DNA from: an uncultured Eubacteriales bacterium
GTDB lineage: Bacteria > Bacillota_A > Clostridia > Christensenellales > Aristaeellaceae
Direction of reading: 5' to 3'
DNA length: 8,148 bases
Assembly: GCA_902766515.1 (NCBI GenBank)
Contig: CACXEB010000247.1
Location: 1 to 8,148, forward strand
The notes beneath the pieces were generated by a model. That model ran no database searches and was not told the DNA's origin. It worked only from the letters and a program-made list of their open reading frames with translations. The position numbers and the translations under genes are program-made. Below are positions 1-6,039 of this stretch, in pieces; within the stretch, counting starts at the first letter, position 1, and each line of letters starts with the position of its first letter.

Positions 1-263
1 CGGCCTCATCCGCCGGGTGAACCGGCGGACTCCGGGATTCCGTGCCGCAGAGGACAGGTGGGTACGCCGCTGGGCTGTGGGGGTGGATGGCTATGGGATG
101 GAGACGACGGTTCGGCCTTCGGCCTCCCGCTGTTGTGTGATTTTTGAGTATGCTACAGAATTGAATGCGAGCTGTTATGTGACATAAGAGAATGTTGGCT
201 CAGAGCCGGAAGGATCGTCGATCCTTCCGGCTCTTCGCATGCGGGAGTCCGGTGGATTTTCAT
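1..263. other. Upstream region without a convincing gene
   Basis: No supported gene is seen here. On the + strand two frames stay open from the window edge: one ends at a TGA near 150, the other (starting at base 2) ends at TAA 185-187. The second has GC-rich third positions like the neighbouring genes and ends 14 bases before a strong hairpin, so it could be the tail of an upstream gene. Its translation is arginine- and tryptophan-rich and matches no family I recognise, and base composition turns AT-richer from about 140. A 7-bp hairpin (CCGCCGG 10-16 / CCGGCGG 22-28) and a short GGCC-TTC-GGCC stem near 114-124 are also present. I cannot assign them to a known RNA. Confidence 0.4.
202..234. 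terminator. Perfect 15-bp hairpin lacking a U-tract, possible terminator
   Basis: Arms 202-216 and 220-234 are perfectly complementary around a 3-base loop (217-219). This gives a very stable, GC-rich stem. Neither side carries a run of T: the + strand continues TCGCATGC and the - strand continues GAGCCAACA. It is therefore not a canonical intrinsic terminator in either direction. It may end or protect an upstream transcript, block read-through into the promoter at 277, or be a DNA-level dyad. It sits 14 bases after a possible stop codon at 185-187. Confidence 0.45.
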
Positions 264-276
264 TCAGTATGACGCG

Positions 277-305
277 TTGACATGGATGAAATTTGTGATT
301 ATACT
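277..305 (+). promoter_or_regulatory. Near-consensus SigA-type promoter
   Basis: TTGACA (277-282) is a perfect -35 hexamer. After a 17-base spacer, TATACT (300-305) matches the -10 consensus in five of six positions. Transcription should start near 311-313, leaving a leader of about 78 bases before the ATG at 390. The promoter lies wholly inside the 13-bp inverted repeat pair. It very likely drives the membrane protein gene and, by short gene spacing, the YlbF-family gene and mutS. Confidence 0.85.
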
Positions 306-312
306 TACACGT

Positions 313-358
313 GCGTCAATACCGTGACGCGGACGGGGTGGGCGAAGCCCGCGCGTCA
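313..358 (+). promoter_or_regulatory. Leader with alternative TGACGC stems
   Basis: The 5' end of the predicted mRNA can form a 6-bp hairpin, GCGTCA (313-318) with TGACGC (325-330). The second strand can instead pair with a later copy, TGACGCG (325-331) with CGCGTCA (352-358), enclosing a nested GGGC-GAA-GCCC stem (340-350). The two folds exclude each other. Neither covers the ribosome binding site at 378-382, so an effect on translation is not obvious. As DNA, the same motifs could be binding sites. Confidence 0.4.
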
Positions 359-377
359 TACTGATTTTCACAGAAAC

Positions 378-382
378 GGAGG
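378..382 (+). promoter_or_regulatory. Ribosome binding site fixing the start at 390
   Basis: GGAGG lies 7 bases before the ATG at 390. The in-frame upstream ATG at 282 overlaps the last base of the -35 hexamer and lies upstream of the predicted transcript start, so it cannot be the start from this promoter. Confidence 0.85.
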
Positions 383-389
383 CGACTTT

Positions 390-872
390 ATGGAAAATTT
401 CGGAAAGCCCGTACCGCCGGCACCTTCTCCTGAAAACTACCAGCTGAAGTGGCATAAATTCCTGATCTATTTTGCCCTGTGGGCAGGAGCGGTGCTGAAC
501 CTGAGCAACGCTGTGGCCTGCCTGAACGGTACGCAGTATGGGAATCAGGCCGCCCAGGTTTACACGGTATACAGTGGGATGAAAACGGTCGACGTCATTT
601 ACGGGATCGCCCTGCTGGCGCTGACGGCGTACATGATCTATGTGCGCTTTGAACTGGCCAGATTCAAGATCGGTGCGCCGTCGAAGCTTTATGTGCTGTA
701 CATCATCAACGTGGTGCTCGGCGTGCTGTATACCATCGTGGTCAGCTCCGTCACCCGCCTGCCCTTCAGCAGCCTGCTGAGCGATAGCGTGGGTCCGATC
801 ATCGGTGCGGTCATCATGCTGTTCATCAACCAGAATTACTACAATAAGCGGCTGGAACTGTTTATCAACTGA
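390..872 (+). CDS. Four-helix integral membrane protein, unknown function
   Basis: A 160-residue protein that I do not recognise as a named family. After a short proline-rich N-terminus (PVPPAPSP, residues 8-15), four hydrophobic segments can be seen at roughly 22-44, 66-86, 100-121 and 133-147. No signal-peptide cleavage site, catalytic motif or metal-binding cluster is evident. A basic stretch after the second helix (VRFELARFK, residues 85-93) suggests a cytoplasmic loop, which with an even helix number would place both ends inside the cell. The start at 390 is chosen because of GGAGG at 378-382 and because the longer reading frame would run through the promoter. It is the first gene of a probable operon, ending 17 bases before the YlbF-family gene and transcribed from the strong promoter at 277-305. 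The possible promoter switch or operator just upstream would act on this gene first. A function in envelope or transport is possible but unproven. Confidence 0.8.
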   Translation: MENFGKPVPPAPSPENYQLKWHKFLIYFALWAGAVLNLSNAVACLNGTQYGNQAAQVYTVYSGMKTVDVIYGIALLALTAYMIYVRFELARFKIGAPSKLYVLYIINVVLGVLYTIVVSSVTRLPFSSLLSDSVGPIIGAVIMLFINQNYYNKRLELFIN

Positions 873-889
873 GAGAGGTACCTTGCGAA

Positions 890-1288
890 ATGTCTGAAAA
901 CGTGATGCAGAAAGCGCAGGCGCTGGCCAATGCCCTGCGCTTCAGTCCGGAGTTTATTATGATGCGCGCCGCGGAGGACGCGGCCAACCAGGACGAGCAG
1001 CTGACGAAGCTGTATGCGGAATACGAGCAGAAGCGTGCCGTGGTCGAGGAAATGACCCTCAAGGACGACCCGGATTACGAGGACCTGATGGCGCGGACCC
1101 GGGAACTGGAGGAGCTGCAGGCCCGGTACGCGGAGCATCCGCTGGCGAAAGCGGTCAAACAGTCGCGGCAGGATTTCAGCGCGATGATGCGCTCGGTCAA
1201 CGATACGCTCCAGCAGGCGCTGAACCCTGAGGGAACCAAAGCCCGCGGCTGCAGCGGCGCGTGCAGCGCCTGCTCCGGCTGTGACTGA
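890..1288 (+). CDS. YlbF/YmcA-family protein with C-terminal cysteine cluster
   Basis: A 132-residue, mostly alpha-helical, charged protein with the features of the YlbF/YmcA (RicF/RicA) family: an N-terminal helix with ALANAL (residues 11-16), a central coiled-coil-like stretch around residues 35-75, and a helical hairpin ending near 110. In Bacillus subtilis, YlbF, YmcA and YaaT form a complex that carries iron-sulfur clusters and helps RNase Y mature mRNAs, affecting competence, sporulation and biofilm formation. The tail here has four cysteines (C121, C125, C128, C131; spacing C-x3-C-x2-C-x2-C), which fits cluster binding, as in the Cys-rich end of B. subtilis YlbF. Its place just before mutS recalls B. 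subtilis, where ymcA precedes cotE-mutS-mutL. Position therefore points to ymcA but the tail points to ylbF; I leave the symbol open. A purine-rich ribosome binding site (GAGAGAGG, 871-878) precedes the ATG by 11 bases. Confidence 0.85.
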   Translation: MSENVMQKAQALANALRFSPEFIMMRAAEDAANQDEQLTKLYAEYEQKRAVVEEMTLKDDPDYEDLMARTRELEELQARYAEHPLAKAVKQSRQDFSAMMRSVNDTLQQALNPEGTKARGCSGACSACSGCD

Positions 1289-1292
1289 CGCC

Positions 1293-1298
1293 AGGAGG
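1293..1298 (+). promoter_or_regulatory. Ribosome binding site of mutS
   Basis: AGGAGG lies 6 bases upstream of the ATG at 1305. It selects this start over the in-frame GTG at 1281, which lies within the end of the YlbF-family gene and would place the AGGAGG inside the coding region. Confidence 0.9.
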
Positions 1299-1304
1299 GA
1301 ATCC

Positions 1305-3896
1305 ATGTCCAACCTTTCTCCGATGATGCAGCAGTACCTGCGCATCAAGCAGGAAAACCCCGAGCCGCTGCTGTTTTTCCGCGTCGGTGATTTTTATGAA
1401 ATGTTCTTTGACGATGCGCTGACCGGCAGCCGGGAGCTGGAACTGACGCTGACCGGCAAGGACTGCGGGCTCAAGGAGCGCGCGCCGATGTGCGGCGTGC
1501 CGTTCCACGCGGTGGACACGTACGTCACGCGGCTGGTGGAGAAGGGCTACAAGGTCGCCATCTGCGAGCAGATGGAGGACCCCAGCCAGGCCAAGGGTCT
1601 GGTCCAGCGGGACGTCATCCGCATCATCACGCCGGGCACGCTGACGGACAGCGCGGCGATCGGCGAGAAACGCAATAATTTCCTGCTCAGCGTCTGCATA
1701 TCGGGCAAAAAGGCGGGCTACGCCTACGCGGATGTGTCCACGGGCGAGATGTTTGTCCGGATGGGTCCGGCGGACGAGCGTGACCTCAGGGGGACGATCG
1801 CGTCGATCTCCCCGGCGGAAATCATTACCAACGCGCCGGAGGTCCTGCAGCGGCTGGGCGGCGTGCCGGCTTCCGGGTACCAGCCGCAGCGCTTCACGCC
1901 CCGGGACGCGCGGCAGCGGCTGACCGGGCATTTTGAGACGGCCGGCGTGGAAGCGCTGGGCTTTTCCACCCTGACCCAGGCGGCCATGTGCGCCGCCGGC
2001 GCACTGATGGCGTACCTGAGCGACACGCAGAAAAACGCCCTGGGCCATATCACCCGCATCCAGTTTGTGACCGCCGGCCATACGATGCCGCTGGACCAGA
2101 ACACCCTGCGCAACCTCGAGCTGACGCAGACGATCCGCGGCCAGGGCGGCAAGGGGACGCTGCTGAACGTGCTGGACCAGACGGTGACCGCCATGGGCGG
2201 CCGCCTGCTGCGCAGCTGGGTGGAACAGCCGCTCCTGCGGGCGGAGGACATTACGGAGCGCCTGGACGCCGTGGAGACGCTGACGACGGACCCCGTGCTC
2301 TGCGCGGAGATCCGGGAAAACCTGGAGCAGGTCTACGATATGGAGCGCCTGCTGTCCAAGGTCTCCTACCAGTCGCTCAATCCGCGGGACTGCCTGTCCC
2401 TCCGGCGGTCGCTGGGCCGCGCGGAGCCGGTGCGCGCCCTGCTCGCGGAACACGCTGCCCTGGCGCCGGTCCGGGACATGCTCGATCCCGTGCAGGACCT
2501 TCTGGACATGCTGGAGGCAGCCATCTCTGATGACGCGCCCCTGTCCCCGAACGATCCGGGCGTCATCCGCCCGGGCTATGACGCGCAGCTGGATGAATAC
2601 CGGCGCGCCGACACCGAAGGCAAGCAGTGGCTGATGGACCTCGAAGCCCGCGAGCGGGACGCGACGGGCATCCGCAACCTGCGCATCCAGTACAACCGGG
2701 TCTTCGGCTATTACATCGAGGTGACCAAGTCCTTCCTCGCGCAGGTGCCCGACCGCTTTATCCGCCGCCAGACCCTGGCCAACGCCGAGCGGTTTACGAC
2801 GGAGGAGCTCCGCGACATGGAGCGGCGGATCCTGGGCGCGCAGGAGCAGGCGCAGCGCCTGGAGTACCAGCTGTTCGACGCCCTCCGTGGCCAGGTGGCC
2901 GCGCACATGGACGCCCTGCAGCGCACCGCCCAGGGCTTCAAGCAGCTGGATGTATACCAGAGCCTCGCGCGGGCAGCCCTCACCAACCGCTACACGCGCC
3001 CGAAGCTGAATGACGCGGGCGTGCTGGAAATCCGGGAGGGCCGGCATCCCGTGGTGGAAAAGCTGAACACGGAGGAGCCCTTCATCCCCAACGACACGGA
3101 AATGAACCGTGAGGACCGGCACATGCAGATCATCACCGGTCCGAACATGGCGGGCAAATCCACCTACATGCGGCAGGTGGCGCTGATCGTCCTGATGGCG
3201 CACATGGGCAGCTTCGTGCCCGCGGACAGCGCCAACATCCCGCTGACCGACTGCGTTTTTACGCGCATCGGCGCCTCGGACAACCTGGCGCGCGGCCAGT
3301 CCACCTTCATGGTGGAGATGACCGAGACGGCCTACATCCAGAAAAACGCCACAGCCAGGTCACTCGTGCTGATGGACGAGATCGGCCGCGGGACGAGCAC
3401 CTTCGACGGCCTGAGCATCGCGTGGGCGGCGGTCGAGTACCTGGCGAACCCGGACAAGTCCGGGGCGCTGACCCTGTTCGCGACCCATTACCATGAGCTG
3501 TCGGAGCTGGAGGGCAAGCTGCCGGGCGTCGTCAACTGCTGCGTCTCCGTGCGGGAGCAGGGCGAGCAGGTGCTCTTTCTGCGCAAAATCATCCCCGGCG
3601 GCGCGGACAAATCCTTCGGCATCTACGTCGCCCGCCTGGCGGGCGTGCCGCGCGAGGTCGTGGCCCGGGCGCAGGAGATCGAGGCGCGCCTGACGGTCCA
3701 TGACATGTCGGATCACGGCCTCGGCCAGAGCATCCTGAATCCGAAGGGTAAGCGCAAAAACGAGCAGGAGAGCATCCTGGGCTTTACCCGAACCGAGTTC
3801 ATTGAAGAAATCCAGCAGCTGGACGTGCTGGCGATGACGCCCATGGACGCTCTGAACCGGCTGTTCATCCTCAAGGAGAAGGCGCTGAAACTGTAG
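1305..3896 (+). CDS. mutS: DNA mismatch repair ATPase MutS
   Basis: Full-length MutS of 863 residues (E. coli and B. subtilis proteins are of similar length). It binds mismatches and small loops in newly replicated DNA and, with ATP, becomes a sliding clamp that recruits MutL. The N-terminal mismatch-reading motif is intact: GDFYEMF with F30-Y31-E32, matching the Phe-x-Glu that wedges into the mismatch. A connector domain follows to about residue 255, then the lever and clamp helices (about 270-560, including the conserved IQYNRVFGYYIEVTKS region around 467-482). The ATPase has a Walker A loop GPNMAGKST at 612-620, a Walker B and signature stretch LVLMDEIGRGTST at 687-699, and the ATHYHEL segment at 726-732. 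The C-terminus ends in the usual short helical region (MTPMDALNRL). No frameshift or missing catalytic residue is seen. It is third in a tightly spaced gene group. mutL, often the next gene, is not next here. Confidence 0.98.
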   Translation: MSNLSPMMQQYLRIKQENPEPLLFFRVGDFYEMFFDDALTGSRELELTLTGKDCGLKERAPMCGVPFHAVDTYVTRLVEKGYKVAICEQMEDPSQAKGLVQRDVIRIITPGTLTDSAAIGEKRNNFLLSVCISGKKAGYAYADVSTGEMFVRMGPADERDLRGTIASISPAEIITNAPEVLQRLGGVPASGYQPQRFTPRDARQRLTGHFETAGVEALGFSTLTQAAMCAAGALMAYLSDTQKNALGHITRIQFVTAGHTMPLDQNTLRNLELTQTIRGQGGKGTLLNVLDQTVTAMGGRLLRSWVEQPLLRAEDITERLDAVETLTTDPVLCAEIRENLEQVYDMERLLSKVSYQSLNPRDCLSLRRSLGRAEPVRALLAEHAALAPVRDMLDPVQDLLDMLEAAISDDAPLSPNDPGVIRPGYDAQLDEYRRADTEGKQWLMDLEARERDATGIRNLRIQYNRVFGYYIEVTKSFLAQVPDRFIRRQTLANAERFTTEELRDMERRILGAQEQAQRLEYQLFDALRGQVAAHMDALQRTAQGFKQLDVYQSLARAALTNRYTRPKLNDAGVLEIREGRHPVVEKLNTEEPFIPNDTEMNREDRHMQIITGPNMAGKSTYMRQVALIVLMAHMGSFVPADSANIPLTDCVFTRIGASDNLARGQSTFMVEMTETAYIQKNATARSLVLMDEIGRGTSTFDGLSIAWAAVEYLANPDKSGALTLFATHYHELSELEGKLPGVVNCCVSVREQGEQVLFLRKIIPGGADKSFGIYVARLAGVPREVVARAQEIEARLTVHDMSDHGLGQSILNPKGKRKNEQESILGFTRTEFIEEIQQLDVLAMTPMDALNRLFILKEKALKL

Positions 3897-4005
3897 GGAC
3901 AGGTTTCATCCCGCGCATGGCGGAATATGACTGTCTCACGGAGGGAGATCAATCCGCCTGCCGGCCTGGCGCCGTAATCTCCATCACGATCAGATCGGAG
4001 GCTGA

Positions 4006-5061
4006 ATGACCATGACCACTGAAGCCCTGACCCGCGTCATCCGCGATATCACGGAGCGCTACAGCCAGTTCGGCTATTTTCCCTCCGCGGCGGTCCGCGT
4101 CTTCAACCGGGCGGAGACCCTCGCGACTGCCGAAGCCGGCGAAGCCACCCAGACCGCCCTTTTTGACGTGGCGTCCCTGACAAAGATCGCGACTGCCACG
4201 CAGATCCTTCAGCTGATGGACGAAGGCAGGCTGGCGCTGACGGACCGGCTGGCCGACCGGTTTGATGAGGTGCGTTCCGATCCCTGGCTGGCAGGCCGCA
4301 TCGGGAATGTGACTCTCTTCCAGCTGCTGACGCATACTTCCACCATCCCCGACTGGTTCCCGTTCTATACCTGGCGGGGCGAGGATTTCTGGCTCGTCTG
4401 CAAGGCGGCGCTCCGCGGCCATCTGCCCGTCAGCGGGGTCGTGTATTCGGACCTCAACTTCATGATCCTGGGCAAGCTGATCGAAAAGACGCGCGGCCTG
4501 CCGCTGGACGAATGCCTGAAGCTTGACCTGGCCGGGCCCCTCGGCATAGCGGACGAATTCCTTTACCGCCCCGATCCCGGCCGGGAGATCGTTCCGTCCT
4601 GCTATGGTGACGGTGTGGAGATCGGGATGTGTGCCGACAGGGGCCTGCCGTTCGATGGCTGGCGTCCGTCGGGCGTGCCGGTCGTCGGTACCGTGAACGA
4701 CGGCAACGCGCACTATTTCTTCAACGGTGTCAGCGGCCATGCCGGCGTGTTTGCCACTGCCCGCGCCTATGAGAAGCTCTGCCAGCTTTACATGAACACG
4801 GACAGGCGCCTGTGGGCGCAGGCCCAGCGCACCCAACCGGAAAGCCCGGGCAGGGGCCTCGGCTTCCAGACGACGGTCATGTACCCGCACGGATGCGGAC
4901 ACACAGGCTTCACCGGCACAAGCATCTATTTTTCCAGCGAGTACAATATCGGCGTCGTCGCGATGACGAACCGTCTCTTCTATCCGGAGCCTTCCGGCCA
5001 GGCCGTGAACGATTTCCGCCGCTGCCTGCATGAAGCGGTCTTCGCGCTGAGCGTTCATTAA
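4006..5061 (+). CDS. Serine hydrolase, beta-lactamase/PBP4*-like fold
   Basis: A 351-residue serine hydrolase of the class C beta-lactamase-like family (Pfam Beta-lactamase), a group that includes D-alanyl carboxypeptidases, peptidases and esterases. All three active-site motifs are present: S-x-x-K as S57-L-T-K60 within FDVASLTKIATATQ, the tyrosine motif Y147-S148-D149, and H299-T300-G301 in place of the KTG box. S57 should be the nucleophile. There is no signal peptide or membrane anchor, so the enzyme looks cytoplasmic; that argues against a role as a secreted beta-lactamase and favours recycling of cell-wall fragments or ester hydrolysis. Substrate cannot be read from the sequence. GGAGG (3997-4001) lies only 4 bases before the ATG at 4006 and 10 before a second in-frame ATG at 4012, so either may be used. 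It lies 109 bases after mutS and may be read from the same transcript; a separate promoter is not obvious. The intrinsic terminator follows at once. Confidence 0.9.
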   Translation: MTMTTEALTRVIRDITERYSQFGYFPSAAVRVFNRAETLATAEAGEATQTALFDVASLTKIATATQILQLMDEGRLALTDRLADRFDEVRSDPWLAGRIGNVTLFQLLTHTSTIPDWFPFYTWRGEDFWLVCKAALRGHLPVSGVVYSDLNFMILGKLIEKTRGLPLDECLKLDLAGPLGIADEFLYRPDPGREIVPSCYGDGVEIGMCADRGLPFDGWRPSGVPVVGTVNDGNAHYFFNGVSGHAGVFATARAYEKLCQLYMNTDRRLWAQAQRTQPESPGRGLGFQTTVMYPHGCGHTGFTGTSIYFSSEYNIGVVAMTNRLFYPEPSGQAVNDFRRCLHEAVFALSVH

Positions 5062-5076
5062 CCGTTCCGGACAAGC

Positions 5077-5106
5077 AAACAAGCCTGCGGCTGCAGGCTT
5101 GTTTTT
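5077..5106. terminator. Intrinsic terminator between converging genes
   Basis: A 12-bp stem (AAACAAGCCTGC, 5077-5088, with 5093-5104) closes a GGCT loop (5089-5092). On the + strand the 3' side runs into a T5 tract (5102-5106), which makes it a canonical rho-independent terminator for the serine hydrolase gene that ends at 5061. Read on the - strand, the same stem ends in TTT followed by GCTTG, so it probably also stops the permease transcript, whose last gene ends at 5130, though less efficiently. Confidence 0.92.
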
Positions 5107-5129
5107 ATGACTTCATTTAGCGCTTCGGG

Positions 5130-6026
5130 TTATCCCTTGACCGCGCCGACCGTCATGCCCTTGACGAAATACTTCTGCAGGAACGGGTACAGGAGGATGA
5201 TCGGCAGGGAGGACAGAATGATGACAGCGGACTTGATCGAGATGGACAGGGAGGATTTTTCACCCATGCCGCCGTTGTCCACGATCATCGTGCGTCCGTT
5301 GACGATGTTGCGCAGCAGCATCATGACCGGATACTGGCTGCTCTTCAGGTAGATGAGCGGCGCGAACCAGTTGTTCCAGAAAAAGACCGCTGTATACAGG
5401 CCGACCGTCGCCAGGGCCGCGCCAGACAGCGGCAGGATGATCCTGGTCAGGATGCCGAAGTAGCTGAGGCCGTCGATGACGGCCGCTTCCTCGATCTCCG
5501 TCGGCAGGCCCTTGAAAAAATTGATCAGGATGATCAGGTTGAACTGGTTGATAGCGTACGGAATGAGCATGGCCCAGACCGTGCCGACCAGGTGCAGGCT
5601 GTTGATCAGCAGGTAGTTCGGAATGAGGCCGCCGGAGAAGAACATCGAGAAGATGACCAGCTTCATGGCGATTTTCTGGCCCTTCAGCCAATCCTTGCTC
5701 AGCGGGTATGCGAAAAGCACCATCATGGACAGGGAAATCGCCGTTCCGCAGAAGGTGTACAGGAAGGTATAGCCGTACGCGCGGAAGAAATTGGGATACT
5801 CGTAAATGCTCTTGTAGGCTTCCAGCGTAAAGTCGACGGGCCAGAGCGCTACGCGGTTGTTTGTGATGGCGATCGCCGAGGAAAACGACATCGCGATGAT
5901 ATACAGGAACGGGATGATGCAGGCCAGGACCGAGAAGGACAGCACAATGAAGGTCACCGTATTCAGGACGGGATTATGCTCCTTGATGCGGCGCTTTGGA
6001 AGGCTCACAGCGGTTTTTTCACTCAT
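5130..6026 (-). CDS. Carbohydrate ABC transporter permease, YtcP/LplC type
   Basis: A 298-residue inner-membrane subunit of a CUT1-type sugar importer. It has six probable membrane helices (about 25-46, 86-108, 120-141, 150-171, 203-225 and 263-283). The cytoplasmic EAA loop that docks to the ATPase lies at 180-200 (E180-A-A, D185-G186, ending I-L-P at 197-199). The N-terminal FLYIIAMSFSS and the C-terminal KYFVKGMTVGAVKG are typical of the YtcP/LplC group, which pairs with LplB-type permeases and large LplA-type binding proteins, often for complex glycans or uronic oligosaccharides. I choose the ATG at 6026: GGAGG (5' end at 6039) is 8 bases from it, but only 2 bases from the alternative ATG at 6032. 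The gene follows the first permease after 13 bases and is surely co-transcribed with it. The actual sugar cannot be inferred. Confidence 0.95.
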   Translation of the reverse strand: MSEKTAVSLPKRRIKEHNPVLNTVTFIVLSFSVLACIIPFLYIIAMSFSSAIAITNNRVALWPVDFTLEAYKSIYEYPNFFRAYGYTFLYTFCGTAISLSMMVLFAYPLSKDWLKGQKIAMKLVIFSMFFSGGLIPNYLLINSLHLVGTVWAMLIPYAINQFNLIILINFFKGLPTEIEEAAVIDGLSYFGILTRIILPLSGAALATVGLYTAVFFWNNWFAPLIYLKSSQYPVMMLLRNIVNGRTMIVDNGGMGEKSSLSISIKSAVIILSSLPIILLYPFLQKYFVKGMTVGAVKG

Positions 6027-6034
6027 GGTCATCG

Positions 6035-6039
6035 CCTCC
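6035..6039 (-). promoter_or_regulatory. Ribosome binding site deciding the second permease start
   Basis: GGAGG (CCTCC on the + strand) begins one base after the stop codon of the upstream permease (6040-6042). It is 8 bases from the ATG at 6026 but only 2 from the ATG at 6032, so 6026 is favoured. Placement against the upstream stop codon suggests translational coupling. Confidence 0.75.

Larger units (their letters stand above)
264..364. repeat. 13-bp perfect inverted repeat bracketing a promoter
   Basis: TCAGTATGACGCG at 264-276 is repeated in exact inverted form (CGCGTCATACTGA) at 352-364, with 75 bases between. The left arm directly abuts the -35 hexamer at 277. The right arm lies in the mRNA leader, upstream of the ribosome binding site at 378. 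Identity ends sharply at the arm boundaries. Because the left arm is upstream of the expected transcription start, the pair cannot fold in the mRNA made from this promoter, so a DNA-level role (recombination or protein binding) is more likely. The octamer GATTTTCA also occurs at 255-262 and 363-370. Confidence 0.75.

Noticed and set aside
2..187. Possible C-terminus of an upstream gene in the frame ending at TAA 185-187
   Set aside because: Third positions are GC-rich and a hairpin follows, but the peptide matches nothing known, a second + frame is also open, and composition turns AT-rich before the stop. Not enough to call a gene.
282..389. Longer start (ATG at 282) for the membrane protein
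   Set aside because: That ATG overlaps the last base of the -35 hexamer and lies before the expected transcription start, with no ribosome binding site. The ATG at 390 has a well-placed GGAGG.
1197..3203. A 668-codon open frame on the - strand opposite mutS
   Set aside because: It is antisense to an intact mutS with all motifs. Its translation is rich in Arg, His and Gln without recognisable domains, as expected for a shadow frame in GC-rich coding DNA.
3944..3982. GGAGAT/ATCTCC inverted repeat after mutS as a terminator
   Set aside because: The stem is only 6 bp with a 27-base loop and no T-tract, so it is not a convincing terminator.
3949..5082. A 377-codon open frame on the - strand opposite the serine hydrolase gene
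   Set aside because: The + strand gene carries intact catalytic motifs, a ribosome binding site and a terminator. The reverse frame runs through that terminator and has no recognisable domain.
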